Of a stretch of 64,000 nt of DNA, positions 8,019 to 16,794 are shown piece after piece. The first letter of the stretch is position 1; each line of letters opens with the position of its first letter. The stretch comes from Alistipes sp. Its GTDB lineage: Bacteria > Bacillota > Clostridia > Oscillospirales > Ruminococcaceae. The DNA lies in assembly GCA_023667265.1 (NCBI GenBank), contig JAMPAJ010000004.1, positions 1 to 64,000 of the forward strand. The letters run 5' to 3'. The translations under genes and the position numbers were made by a program. Under the pieces are notes generated by a model that did not search any database, was not told the DNA's origin, and saw only the letters and a list, made by a program, of their open reading frames with translations.

Positions 8019-9431
8019 TCAATCGTATCGTTCACAAACGACCTCCTGCGGCTCGATCGTTTTGTATTCTATGCTCGTAAATTTCTTGAAATTCCGATTG
8101 AAAAGCAGGATCGCCGCTGCAAATGAAGCTGCCTCCGCAATCGGAAACGCGATCCAGATAAGCTTCTCCTGGAGCTGCATGGCGGCAAATAATGCTGTAA
8201 GCGGAAGAACGACTATGACCATTCTGAGAGCCGAGATCACAAGAGAGCTTATTCCGCTGCCAAGCGCCTGGCATACGCCCTGAAGCATCACATTTACACC
8301 TGCAAATATAAATCCCGCGCTTATGATGCGCAGTGCAGACACGCATAATGCGGACGCTTCGACCGACAGCTTGAAAATGTCAACAATAGGCGACGCGCAA
8401 AGCTGGAACAGAAGTATGCCGAATGTCATAATTGCAAGGATCACCCAGATGGCGTATCTTATCGTTTTTTTGACGCGATGAATTTGTTTCGCTCCGATAT
8501 TATAGCCAATTATAGGCACGCAGGCATTGTTCAATCCAAATGCCGGCATAAATATAAAGCTTTGCAGCTTATAGTAAACTCCGTAAGCCGTTATCGCTTC
8601 AGCAGAAACGCTCTTCAGGATAAGGTTCATTCCCAGCGTCATAATACTTGTCAGCGCCTGCATGAGAATTGCCGGTGCGCCGACCTTCATAATTTCGCCG
8701 ATAATTTTAACGTCCGGCTTTATGTATCTGAGATGACTTATTATCTCGGTATTTTTCCGGAAATGGAATGTGGCGGAAATGGCGATGGCACAGCATTGCC
8801 CGACAACTGTTGCAATAGCCGCGCCTGCAACGCCCATTGCAGGAATACCGCAGTATCCGAAAATAAATATCGGGTCGAGAATTATATTCAAAACTGAGCC
8901 TGTAAGCTGTCCAAGCATTGAATAGGTCGTTTTTCCCGTTGCCTGCAATAGCTTTTCAAAACATTTTTCACCCATATTGCCAAAGCTCAGACAGGTGACA
9001 AGCCCCAGATACGTGGCTCCGAAATTATAAACCACCGCGTCGTTCGTAAAAAAGCCGATAAACGGTCTTGCGAAAAACAACCCGAAAATCAGCATAACGG
9101 CGTAGTACAGGCAGTAGAGCAGCATTGCATTTCCTGCCGTTTTGCTCGCCTTTTCCCTGTCGCCGCTGCCAAGAGCACGTGAAAGGGACGCTCCCACGCC
9201 AACTCCGGTTCCCACGTTCAATGCGGTCATCAGCATTTGTATCGGGAACGCAAGGGACAGCGCATTAGCCGCCGCCTCGCCTGCACCTTCTATCCTGGAT
9301 ACAAAAAATGTATCAACAATATTGTACAGCGCAGTTATCAGCATCGAAAGCATTAACGGCACTCCCATTGAGATCAGCAGTCTTCCCTCGTGCATAGTTC
9401 CCATTTTGTTTTGCGAAATTGTTTTTCCCAT
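8019..9431 (-). CDS. MATE family multidrug/cation exporter
   Basis: The start is ATG 9431 (MGKTISQNKMGTMHEGRL...), preceded by AAGGAAG. The product has 470 residues, normal for the family. Twelve hydrophobic helices are apparent in two homologous halves; SMGVPLMLSMLITALYNIVD and the repeated GxGxGxxxSRALG-type segment of helix 2-3 are typical of NorM/DinF-like proteins. It would export drugs or metabolites in exchange for Na+ or H+. It stands alone, with its own promoter and terminator, and is transcribed divergently from the GntR operon. The substrate cannot be read from sequence. Confidence 0.88.
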   Translation of the reverse strand: MGKTISQNKMGTMHEGRLLISMGVPLMLSMLITALYNIVDTFFVSRIEGAGEAAANALSLAFPIQMLMTALNVGTGVGVGASLSRALGSGDREKASKTAGNAMLLYCLYYAVMLIFGLFFARPFIGFFTNDAVVYNFGATYLGLVTCLSFGNMGEKCFEKLLQATGKTTYSMLGQLTGSVLNIILDPIFIFGYCGIPAMGVAGAAIATVVGQCCAIAISATFHFRKNTEIISHLRYIKPDVKIIGEIMKVGAPAILMQALTSIMTLGMNLILKSVSAEAITAYGVYYKLQSFIFMPAFGLNNACVPIIGYNIGAKQIHRVKKTIRYAIWVILAIMTFGILLFQLCASPIVDIFKLSVEASALCVSALRIISAGFIFAGVNVMLQGVCQALGSGISSLVISALRMVIVVLPLTALFAAMQLQEKLIWIAFPIAEAASFAAAILLFNRNFKKFTSIEYKTIEPQEVVCERYD

Positions 9432-9462
9432 TTTTATCTTCCTTTTTCTGACATCTATTGAT

Positions 9463-9491
9463 ATTATAGCATGCCATCTGCAAAATTGCAA
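9463..9491 (-). promoter_or_regulatory. Promoter of the MATE gene
   Basis: On the minus strand TTGCAA (9491-9486) followed by TTTT, 17-nt spacer, TATAAT (9468-9463). It belongs to the TTGCAATTTT class seen elsewhere in the window. Confidence 0.75.
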
Positions 9492-9531
9492 TAGCCGCAT
9501 GAAAAATTTCAGTTGTTATTATTCATCCCGA

Positions 9532-9608
9532 CCGCGGCATATTTACATCTGCAAAATAAATCAGCGAGGTACTCGCGGTCACGTGAATCGCCCGCGGGGG
9601 CTCCCCGC
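9532..9608 (+). repeat. Solo copy of the GCGAGGTACTCGC core repeat
   Basis: This 77-bp sequence (atttacatctgcaaaataaa, then cagcgaggtactcgcgg, acgtgaatcgcccgcggggg, ctccccgc) is nearly identical to the core segments at 45929, 46304 and 46611. It contains the hairpins GCGAG-GTA-CTCGC and GCGGGGG-CT-CCCCGC. Here it stands alone between the divergent MATE and GntR promoters, without the multi-hairpin module seen at 46 kb. Confidence 0.75.
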
Positions 9609-9637
9609 CGCCGCCGAAAAAAATTTTCAAAAAACCC

Positions 9638-9666
9638 TTGACAAATTATGAAAAGCGTGGTATGAT
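9638..9666 (+). promoter_or_regulatory. Promoter of the GntR-ABC operon
   Basis: TTGACA at 9638-9643, 17-nt spacer, TATGAT at 9661-9666. Confidence 0.75.
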
Positions 9667-9681
9667 ATAACTGTAGCAACC

Positions 9682-9700
9682 GTACTATTCGTGATAGTAC
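9682..9700. promoter_or_regulatory. Likely operator of the GntR/YtrA regulator
   Basis: A perfect inverted repeat GTACTAT-TCGTG-ATAGTAC lies 16 nt downstream of the -10 box, over or just after the expected transcription start. The first gene encodes a YtrA-type GntR protein, and such regulators usually bind symmetric sites in their own promoters. Autoregulation is inferred. Confidence 0.65.
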
Positions 9701-9734
9701 ACAACAAACAGAAAACTCAATGAAAGGAGTGTCT

Positions 9735-10112
9735 ATGTTTTCTATTGACTTAACAAGCCGGATCCCCATTTATGAGCAGATCTACAACAAGATCACCGAC
9801 CTTATACTTGCAGGAACTCTCGGCGAAAATGATCAGCTTCCAAGCGTCCGGAGTCTTGCTAAGGATATGAGTGTTAACCCTAACACCGTTTCCAAAGCAT
9901 ATCAGGAGCTTGAAAGGCGCGGTGTTATCTACTCAGTGCCGGGACGAGGAAGCTTTATTGCCGCTGTTGACAACAGTATTTTTCACAGCTCGGCTCTTGC
10001 CGGATTTGACGAGGCGGCAAGAAATGCAAAAAAAAGCGGTGTTTCCGCAGATGTACTGAAATCTCATATTGATGAGATATTTGCAGACAAGAAAGGAGAG
10101 GCAAATGATTGA
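9735..10112 (+). CDS. GntR family (YtrA subfamily) transcriptional regulator
   Basis: ATG 9735 is preferred to ATG 9720 because AAAGGAG lies at 9723-9729. The product has 125 residues. The N-terminal winged helix (PIYEQIYNKITDLI, LPSVRSLAKDMSVNPNTVSK, GVIYSVPGRGSFIA) is a textbook GntR DNA-binding domain. The C-terminal tail of about 45 residues is short and helical, as in YtrA-like regulators that control ABC transporter operons. The last 8 nt overlap the ATPase gene. It likely represses the operon through the palindrome at 9682-9700 until a cell-envelope or antibiotic signal arrives; the effector is unknown. Confidence 0.88.
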   Translation: MFSIDLTSRIPIYEQIYNKITDLILAGTLGENDQLPSVRSLAKDMSVNPNTVSKAYQELERRGVIYSVPGRGSFIAAVDNSIFHSSALAGFDEAARNAKKSGVSADVLKSHIDEIFADKKGEAND

Positions 10113-11028
10113 ACTAAAGAACACTGTCAAAAAATTTGACAGCTACACAGCGCTGGACGGCGTTGATCTCACTATCGAAAAGGGCACGGCATTCGGTCTT
10201 CTCGGCTCGAACGGAGCAGGAAAGTCCACTATCCTCCGCCTGCTGTCCGGAATTTACAAACAGGAGCAGGGCGAGGTGCTCATCGACGGCGAGCCGGTCT
10301 ACGACAATCCTGCCGCAAAGGAAAAGGTTTTCTTTATCAACGACGAAACCGTCCAGTTCGGCAGCTTTACCCTGAAACAGCTTAAGGAATACTACAAGGG
10401 CTATTACAGGACATTCTGCGACGAGACCTTTGAAAATCTGAGAAAGGCGGTAAATCTGCCGCTTGACAAGAAGATATCGACTTTTTCAAAGGGTATGAAG
10501 CGTCAGGCTATCGTTATCGTCGGGCTTGCCTGCAAGACTGATTACCTGCTCCTCGACGAGGCGTTCGACGGTCTTGACCCGACAATGCGCATCATCGTCA
10601 AGAAGATGCTTGTTGACGCCATGGTCGACCGCGAGCTGACGACTATTATCTCCTCCCACAATCTGAAAGAGATAAACGAGGTGTGCGATACGGCTGCGCT
10701 CATTCATGACGGAAAGGTCGTTTTCTCACGTGAGATCGACAGCGTTACAAGCAGCATACACAAGGTACAGGCAGTATTCCCCAAGGACGAAAACGGAGAT
10801 CCTATGGTATACACCAGAGAAGAGCTTGCAGAGTCCGGGCTTGAAATTCTCCATTACGAGAGAACCCAGAGCATACACTATATCATCGCAAAGGGCGCTG
10901 CTGAGGAGCTGCGGACCTTCTTTGAACCCAAAGCTCCTGTGCTCCTTGAAATGATACCGCTTACCCTTGAGGAAATATTTATCTACGAACTGGAGGTGCT
11001 CGGCTATGACAGCAACGACATCAAGTGA
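10105..11028 (+). CDS. ABC transporter ATP-binding protein (YtrB-like)
   Basis: The start is ATG 10105 behind AAAGGAG (10092-10098), giving 307 residues. Walker A GSNGAGKS is at 34-41, the signature is a variant FSKGMKRQ rather than LSGGQ, Walker B is LLLDEAFDGLD, and the switch His is in SSHNLKE. The C-terminal 90 residues are an accessory domain seen in ABC-2 type ATPases. It would energise the permease encoded next, with which it overlaps by 23 nt. The arrangement GntR-ATPase-permease matches the B. subtilis ytr-type system, which responds to cell-wall antibiotics. Confidence 0.88.
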   Translation: MIELKNTVKKFDSYTALDGVDLTIEKGTAFGLLGSNGAGKSTILRLLSGIYKQEQGEVLIDGEPVYDNPAAKEKVFFINDETVQFGSFTLKQLKEYYKGYYRTFCDETFENLRKAVNLPLDKKISTFSKGMKRQAIVIVGLACKTDYLLLDEAFDGLDPTMRIIVKKMLVDAMVDRELTTIISSHNLKEINEVCDTAALIHDGKVVFSREIDSVTSSIHKVQAVFPKDENGDPMVYTREELAESGLEILHYERTQSIHYIIAKGAAEELRTFFEPKAPVLLEMIPLTLEEIFIYELEVLGYDSNDIK

Positions 11029-13237
11029 AACAGCTAAAAAATCCCGGATGAACAGCTTTTTCGGCAGACGGTATATTACAGGGATAAACTCAAACAAAAA
11101 GGGTCTGATCGTGAACTGTATAATGCAGCTTCTTGCGCTGCCTGTGGCGGCAGTGATCGCTCTTCTGCTCTGTTATCTGGAGGAAAACTATGACAAGCTC
11201 GGCAGCGACACGATCTCATCCATAGAAAATGGAACTATGGCTTTTGCCGTAATTGCCGTTATTGCGTTCGGAGTCAGCATCATGAGCGGGATCCCTACGG
11301 CTATGGCGCATTTCTCCTATCTTCACAAAAAAGCTCAGGCTGATATGCACTACGCACTGCCTCTGAATAACAGGCAGCGCTTTATCGCCGATTATCTCTC
11401 GGGACTTACTGTTTATCTCGGACCCGTTATTGCGGCGGTGATACTGGCTTTTGCAATTCTCGGAATCGGCTCGGCATTTATCAACACCGAACCCGTCTGG
11501 AAGCAGCTTATGCCCATTGCCATCAAGATCGGCGTGGTAGTTTTTATGGCTATGCTCCAGCTTTACACTGTTGCAGTTTTCTCCCTCACCTTCTGCGGAA
11601 ACGGATTTGAAGCAGGCTTCAGCATCTGCGCGTTCAACGTGCTTATCCCTGCCACGATCTTATGCCTGTGGTCTGCGGTCACAGAAACCGCTACCTTCGG
11701 AGTAGTTGCGGAATCAATACTGAAAATGAATATTTTCACCGACACATCCCCTGTCGGAGCGGCTGCGTTCCTTATGAATCTCGATGATTACTTCAGCTTC
11801 GCATACGACAGTGTATCGACTTTCAATTCGCTGTTCGCAAAGTGGCTGATATTGAACGTACTGTGCACGGCTGCATACGCTGTGGCTGCATTTTTCCTCT
11901 ATAAATCGAGAAAAGCAGAGGACGTTTCAAAGCCCTATGTTCACCGTTCATTCTTCTACGCACTGCTTACAATGGCTGTTTTCTGCGTGCTTTCACTGTT
12001 TATCATCGGAGAAGCGCCTATTTCCGCCGGAATCGTCATCTGCGCAGTAGGCTGGTTCGTAATGGAGATAATCACAAGACGAGGCTTCAAGAGATTCTGG
12101 ACGGCTGCCGTCGGATTTGTTGCCGCAACTGCCGCAGTTTTCGGAATTATCGGAATATGCACAGTCAGCGACGGCTTCGGAGCGTCAAAGCGTATTCCAA
12201 CCGCAGACTCGGTAAAGTCTGTTACAATAAACTGCGGGGATTCATATCTTATCACATCATGTGAATTCACCGACGAAAAAGTCATCGAAGAGGCTGTAAA
12301 GCTTCACCAGCAGTGCATCGACCAATACTACAGCTTCGATGAAAAGAATTTTCCGCCCGTGGACTTAAACGACAACATCGTCCATGTAGACGACGACCTG
12401 TTCCGCGTCTCCTACACCATGAAATCAGGAGCCGGCTACACACGTGAGTATACTGTAAGCCAGAGCATGGAAGCAGATCTTATGAAGGCTATTCTCCTCT
12501 CCGACGAGGCAGCGGATGTCTGCTCCGAAGATGTAGGCTACATCGACGTTCACAGCAACGCTCAGAATCCCTGCGGCGTCAATGCAGAATATCTGGGTGT
12601 AAGCACATCCGTCAACATCAGTGAGAAGGAGCTGGAAGAGCTTCGCGGCGATCTTAAAGCGGATATGCTGGATATGACCGAGGAAGAGCTTGTAAACGTC
12701 GATGTCTATTGCTATCTGGACAATGGTATGTTCGTTCTGGACAGCTTTGAGCGCACCATTGCAGACCTGAATGACTTCGGTCTTGATCTGAGCGGCGTTA
12801 CGATCGAAGACGAATTTACCATTATGCCCGACCCTGTATTTGCCTCATACACGATTTTAAGCTATGGCTCACGTACGGATGTACACGATTATGAGTACAC
12901 TTATTACATGGATTATGACGCTCTTTCAGAGGTCGACCAGCTTTGTAATCTCTCTTCATACAGCTACGGCGATATGTGCAGCGGAACTGCCTATGAAATA
13001 AGCTGTGAAAATCCGTATATCGACCAGCTTCTTGATAATATGACTACTTTTATTATTGGTCAGAAGCCGATAGCCGCTATAGATCTGTACGGCAATAATT
13101 ACTACCTGAAGGACACCGACGAGAACCGTAAACTTATTGAAAAGCTTATGGAATATAAAATAGACGAATACGATTGCAGTCACAAATATGAATACGAATA
13201 TTCAGACGACGAAATATACGACGAAATTTACTACTAA
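11006..13237 (+). CDS. ABC-2 type permease with large extracytoplasmic domain
   Basis: ATG 11006 is chosen for the GGAGG at 10992-10996, although ATG 11049 is also possible. The product has about 743 residues. About ten hydrophobic helices occupy the first 390 residues (for example IVNCIMQLLALPVAAVIALL). Residues about 395-743 form a polar, acidic region rich in Asp, Glu and Tyr (ending HKYEYEYSDDEIYDEIYY) that probably faces outside or forms a sensor domain. Many Clostridia have such long permeases next to YtrA-type regulators. It would form the membrane channel for the preceding ATPase. The substrate is not known. Confidence 0.8.
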   Translation: MTATTSSETAKKSRMNSFFGRRYITGINSNKKGLIVNCIMQLLALPVAAVIALLLCYLEENYDKLGSDTISSIENGTMAFAVIAVIAFGVSIMSGIPTAMAHFSYLHKKAQADMHYALPLNNRQRFIADYLSGLTVYLGPVIAAVILAFAILGIGSAFINTEPVWKQLMPIAIKIGVVVFMAMLQLYTVAVFSLTFCGNGFEAGFSICAFNVLIPATILCLWSAVTETATFGVVAESILKMNIFTDTSPVGAAAFLMNLDDYFSFAYDSVSTFNSLFAKWLILNVLCTAAYAVAAFFLYKSRKAEDVSKPYVHRSFFYALLTMAVFCVLSLFIIGEAPISAGIVICAVGWFVMEIITRRGFKRFWTAAVGFVAATAAVFGIIGICTVSDGFGASKRIPTADSVKSVTINCGDSYLITSCEFTDEKVIEEAVKLHQQCIDQYYSFDEKNFPPVDLNDNIVHVDDDLFRVSYTMKSGAGYTREYTVSQSMEADLMKAILLSDEAADVCSEDVGYIDVHSNAQNPCGVNAEYLGVSTSVNISEKELEELRGDLKADMLDMTEEELVNVDVYCYLDNGMFVLDSFERTIADLNDFGLDLSGVTIEDEFTIMPDPVFASYTILSYGSRTDVHDYEYTYYMDYDALSEVDQLCNLSSYSYGDMCSGTAYEISCENPYIDQLLDNMTTFIIGQKPIAAIDLYGNNYYLKDTDENRKLIEKLMEYKIDEYDCSHKYEYEYSDDEIYDEIYY

Positions 13238-13260
13238 TATCACAGAAATAAGGGATTGAT

Positions 13261-14637
13261 TTGAAGCGGACAGTAAATATCTTCAATCATTTTATTATTG
13301 TATTTTTTGCAGCCGCTGTTGTTCTCGGACTTTGCGGAGCTGCTGCGAATAAACTGAACACGCTGCCCTTGCCGGGACTTATGGTATGCCTCGGAGCTGC
13401 CCTTTGCCTCGGCGCGGCAGTCGGTATCGGCAGGATAGAAAAATATACCCGGAATTTATCCGTATATGATTACAGACGCTTTACTGCCCTGCTCCTTATT
13501 ATCCTTTTCATCTCTCAGCTTATCACGGCGATCTTTGTCGACTTTACGCCAAGAAGCGACCTTTCCTATGTATGCGCCGGAGCAAAAAATCTGGCGCTGG
13601 GAAAGGACATTTACGAGGGCTTGCCGGACTATCACCAGGATTATTTTGAATGTTATCCGAATAATCATATGCTTTTTTCCGTGGTGTATCTTCTATATAA
13701 AATACAGTATGCGCTTACGGGAAATATAACTGATTTTCTGCCTACAGCTCTCAATATCGTCGGACTAAGCGTATCGTACTGGCTTATGTGCCGCTGTGCG
13801 GAAATGATACATCAGCCATCAAAGGCTTATATATGCGCCATACGGGGTATGCTTTTCACGCCGATGATAACTTATTCTGCTTTCTTCTACACCGACTCAA
13901 TGTCGATGCCGTTTGTCATGGCGTCTGCATATTTCTATCTCAGATACAGAAACTCCGGTAAGATATCCCATATTATTTTCAGCGGCGCTTTTATCGGACT
14001 GGGTTATAAAATGAAAGGCAGCGCTGTTGTTCTGCTGATAGCCGTTATTATTGATATGCTCATCAAGAAGCGCAATATAAAATTTATTGCAGCATTGATC
14101 ATGCCCTGCGCTGCAATAATAAAGGCTGTCTCATTTGCAGCAATGCGGCTGATGAATATAAGCTGCAGGGCTCTCAAGGAAAAGGCCTTTCCGCTTATTC
14201 ACTGGATCATGATGAGCGCTGACGGAAGAGGCGGATATAATTCCGAGGACTTTTTCTACACCCAGAGCTTTTCCGGATGTGAAAAAGCTTCCGCCGATCT
14301 TTCAAGACTTGGCGAAAAGCTCGAAGCTCAGGGAATCGCCGGATTTTTCGGGCATCTTTGCAGCAAAGCCGCCTACACCTGGGAAAATATTACATTCATG
14401 GCAGGCTACTACTACGATGACGCTTTCCGCTCTCCGAGCTTTATCATTACAGCTTTCTTCTGCCATTTCACGCTGATGTTCTCGATTCTGCTCAGTCTTG
14501 TCGATTCGCGGAAAAACGGCGCGGACGGATCGTTCGTTTTCCGCCTGAGCCTTTTCGGACTTTGCCTTTTCCTTCTTATCTGGGAAACACGATGCCGATA
14601 TCTGGTAAGCTTCTTCCCTTTGTTTATGCTGATATGA
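13261..14637 (+). CDS. Polytopic membrane protein, possible GT39/ArnT-like glycosyltransferase
   Basis: The start is TTG 13261 with a weak AAGGGA site; no good ATG exists nearby. The product has 458 residues with roughly ten hydrophobic helices. The first loop contains DFTPRSDLSYVCAGAKNLALGKDIYEG and YPNNH, which resembles the acidic outer loop of PMT/ArnT-type glycosyltransferases that use lipid-linked sugars. It begins 23 nt after the permease stop and may be in the same transcript. The end at FFPLFMLI is a little short for the family, so the C-terminus may be trimmed. The function assignment is tentative. Confidence 0.55.
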   Translation: MKRTVNIFNHFIIVFFAAAVVLGLCGAAANKLNTLPLPGLMVCLGAALCLGAAVGIGRIEKYTRNLSVYDYRRFTALLLIILFISQLITAIFVDFTPRSDLSYVCAGAKNLALGKDIYEGLPDYHQDYFECYPNNHMLFSVVYLLYKIQYALTGNITDFLPTALNIVGLSVSYWLMCRCAEMIHQPSKAYICAIRGMLFTPMITYSAFFYTDSMSMPFVMASAYFYLRYRNSGKISHIIFSGAFIGLGYKMKGSAVVLLIAVIIDMLIKKRNIKFIAALIMPCAAIIKAVSFAAMRLMNISCRALKEKAFPLIHWIMMSADGRGGYNSEDFFYTQSFSGCEKASADLSRLGEKLEAQGIAGFFGHLCSKAAYTWENITFMAGYYYDDAFRSPSFIITAFFCHFTLMFSILLSLVDSRKNGADGSFVFRLSLFGLCLFLLIWETRCRYLVSFFPLFMLI

Positions 14638-14667
14638 TCTGTCGGCAAAATATATAGAAATCCTCAA

Positions 14668-14706
14668 AAAGGCTGCTGCAAAATCTCTCCTGCAACAGCC
14701 TTTTAT
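14668..14706 (+). terminator. Terminator of the GntR-ABC operon
   Basis: The stem aaaaggctgctgca / tgcaacagcctttt has one mismatch and is followed by a T-rich tail, 30 nt past the stop codon. Confidence 0.75.
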
Positions 14707-14708
14707 TT

Positions 14709-14745
14709 AAGACAACACCGCACAAAGATTGTGCGGTGTTGTCTT
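14709..14745 (-). terminator. Strong hairpin at the 3' end of the V-ATPase operon
   Basis: A perfect 15-bp stem (agacaacaccgcaca / tgtgcggtgttgtct) with a 5-nt loop overlaps the ntpD stop codon. No T-run follows directly on the minus strand (taaataaaa), but the terminator at 14668-14706 lies just beyond and could serve both directions. Confidence 0.6.
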
Positions 14746-15394
14746 ATGTGAAATTGTGGCTCTGTTTAAGCACCATATCCTTTACCTTCATAAGCGAGGT
14801 GGTGGTGCTTCTTTCGTTTTCCGAAAGCTTCATTGTTATATATTTTATGGTTTCCAGATAGTCCGGTATCATAATATGCTCCAGAGCGTTTACCCGGCGG
14901 CGGGTCTTTTCGATCTCGTCAGCCATAAGCTGGCACGCCTTCTCGATCTCCGCAAGACGTATCATCTTCGGGAAAATATCGCTAAGTGCACTTATTGCGC
15001 CGTCCAGATCGACAGAGGTGAACGCCGTTCCGTACGAATAGATGTCGTCGGCGTCGGCAGTGCGGTATTTAGGGCTGAAAACCGGGATATAAACGCTCAT
15101 TACGTTTTTCTCCGAGACTTCAAGCTCCACCTCCTGCTTTGGCAGAAGCAGCGCCGTCTCCAGCACCTCACGCTGCATTACCGAGCCTGCAACAGCCATA
15201 TAGCGGTTAGCCTCGCGTATGCCTTCCTCGACCTCCGAACGCAGCTGCTTATTTTCCCGTATGAGATTCATGAACTGCCGCATAAGCTCGTCGCGCTTGT
15301 CCTTAAGCAGCTTATGTCCGCGCTGGGCAGAGGCAAGCTTCTTTTTAAGACTGCTCAGCTCCATTCGTGTGGGATTTACATTAAGTCTTGCCAT
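14744..15394 (-). CDS. ntpD: V-type ATPase central-stalk subunit D
   Basis: ATG 15394 lies behind AGGGGAGGTG. The 216-residue product begins MARLNVNPTRMELSSLKKK, the typical start of subunit D. It has two long helices (about 1-80 and 120-210) that form the antiparallel coiled coil of the rotor shaft inside the A3B3 head. It is the last gene of the operon, following ntpB with a short gap. E. hirae carries ntpH and ntpJ after ntpD; neither is present here. Confidence 0.93.
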   Translation of the reverse strand: MARLNVNPTRMELSSLKKKLASAQRGHKLLKDKRDELMRQFMNLIRENKQLRSEVEEGIREANRYMAVAGSVMQREVLETALLLPKQEVELEVSEKNVMSVYIPVFSPKYRTADADDIYSYGTAFTSVDLDGAISALSDIFPKMIRLAEIEKACQLMADEIEKTRRRVNALEHIMIPDYLETIKYITMKLSENERSTTTSLMKVKDMVLKQSHNFT

Positions 15395-15426
15395 TCAGCG
15401 CACCTCCCCTGCCCTTGCTGCAAAAA

Positions 15427-16794
15427 TCAATCATAATACTCATTGAGATACTCCTCGCGAATACGTCTCAGCTCGCTTCTCGGCAGCAGCTTCAGCAGCT
15501 CCCAGCCTATGGAAAGGGTCTCCTCGATGCTTCTGTTGTTGTCGAAGCCCTGTGAAACGTAACGCTTCTCAAACTCGTCGGCAAACCTCGCATAGAGCAG
15601 ATCGGTAGGCGTAAGGGCAGCCTCGCCAAGGACTACCATAAGCTCCTTTGCGTCCTTTCCCCGGGCATATGCGGAGAAAAGCTGATTCATGGTATCGGAG
15701 TGGTCGGCTCTTGTCTTGCCCTTGCCGATACCCTTGTCCTTCAGACGGGAAAGAGACGGCAGAACATCCACAGGAGGATTGATACCCTTTCTGAAAAGCT
15801 CACGGGAGAGAATGATCTGTCCCTCTGTAATATATCCGGTAAGGTCGGGAATAGGGTGAGTTTTGTCGTCCTCCGGCATGGTGAGAATGGGTATCATGGT
15901 GATACTTCCCTCCTTGCCGTCCTGTCTGCCTGCGCGCTCGTAAAGCGACGCAAGATCGGTGTACATATAGCCGGGATAGCCTCGTCTGCCGGGAACCTCC
16001 TTACGCGCCGCCGAGACCTCCCGGAGAGCGTCGGCATAGTTTGTGATATCCGTCAGGATAACAAGCACGTGCATACCCTTTTCAAAGGCAAGATATTCCG
16101 CAGCCGTAAGCGCCATTTTCGGCGTGGCAAGACGCTCGATAGCCGAGTCGTTTGCAAGATTGACGAAGAGCACTGTTCTGTCCAGCGCTCCGGTCTCGCG
16201 GAAGCTGTTCACGAAGTATTCCGACTCCTCAAAGGTTATTCCCATAGCCGCGAAAACAACGGCGAACTGCTCGTTATCTCCGAGAACCTTAGCCTGCCGC
16301 GCGATCTGTGCCGCAAGCTGTGCATGAGGAAGACCGCTGGCAGAAAAGATTGGCAGCTTCTGTCCGCGTACAAGTGTGTTCAGACCGTCGATCGCCGAAA
16401 CTCCCGTCTGGATAAACTCCTGGGGATATTTTCTGGCGACCGGATTCATAGGCAGACCGTTAACGTCCATGCGCATTTCCGGGATTATATCCGGGCCGTC
16501 GTCAATGGGATTTCCCATACCGTCGAAAACTCGTCCGAGCATATCCTCTGAAACTCCGAGCTCCATCTGGTGACCTGTAAATACGACTGCGCTGTCCTGC
16601 AAATTTATTCCTGCGGAGTTTTCAAAAAGCTGAACAAGGGCGTCGTTTCCGTTTATCTCAAGCACGCGGCATCTGCGCTTTTCACCGTTTTTCAGCCGGA
16701 TATCCGCAAGCTCGCCGAAGGTGCAGTTTTCAACTCCCTTAACAAGGAGAAGAGGGCCTGCGGCTTCTTCGATCGTTCTGTATTCTCTTGGCAT
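15427..16794 (-). CDS. ntpB: V-type ATPase non-catalytic subunit B
   Basis: The 455-residue product ([18 protein letters not shown]...) matches V/A-type subunit B. The P-loop position reads SGLPHAQLA instead of GxxxxGKT, which is the mark of the non-catalytic nucleotide site. [18 protein letters not shown] and the conserved [10 protein letters not shown] are present. Its ATG overlaps the ntpA stop codon (ATGA at 16793-16796), so the two are translationally coupled and made in equal amounts for the hexamer. Confidence 0.95.
   Translation of the reverse strand: MPREYRTIEEAAGPLLLVKGVENCTFGELADIRLKNGEKRRCRVLEINGNDALVQLFENSAGINLQDSAVVFTGHQMELGVSEDMLGRVFDGMGNPIDDGPDIIPEMRMDVNGLPMNPVARKYPQEFIQTGVSAIDGLNTLVRGQKLPIFSASGLPHAQLAAQIARQAKVLGDNEQFAVVFAAMGITFEESEYFVNSFRETGALDRTVLFVNLANDSAIERLATPKMALTAAEYLAFEKGMHVLVILTDITNYADALREVSAARKEVPGRRGYPGYMYTDLASLYERAGRQDGKEGSITMIPILTMPEDDKTHPIPDLTGYITEGQIILSRELFRKGINPPVDVLPSLSRLKDKGIGKGKTRADHSDTMNQLFSAYARGKDAKELMVVLGEAALTPTDLLYARFADEFEKRYVSQGFDNNRSIEETLSIGWELLKLLPRSELRRIREEYLNEYYD

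Noticed and set aside
9500-9720. CRISPR array or tandem repeats at the core-repeat sites
   Set aside because: The core copies are dispersed and in both orientations, with no regular spacers and no cas genes in the window.
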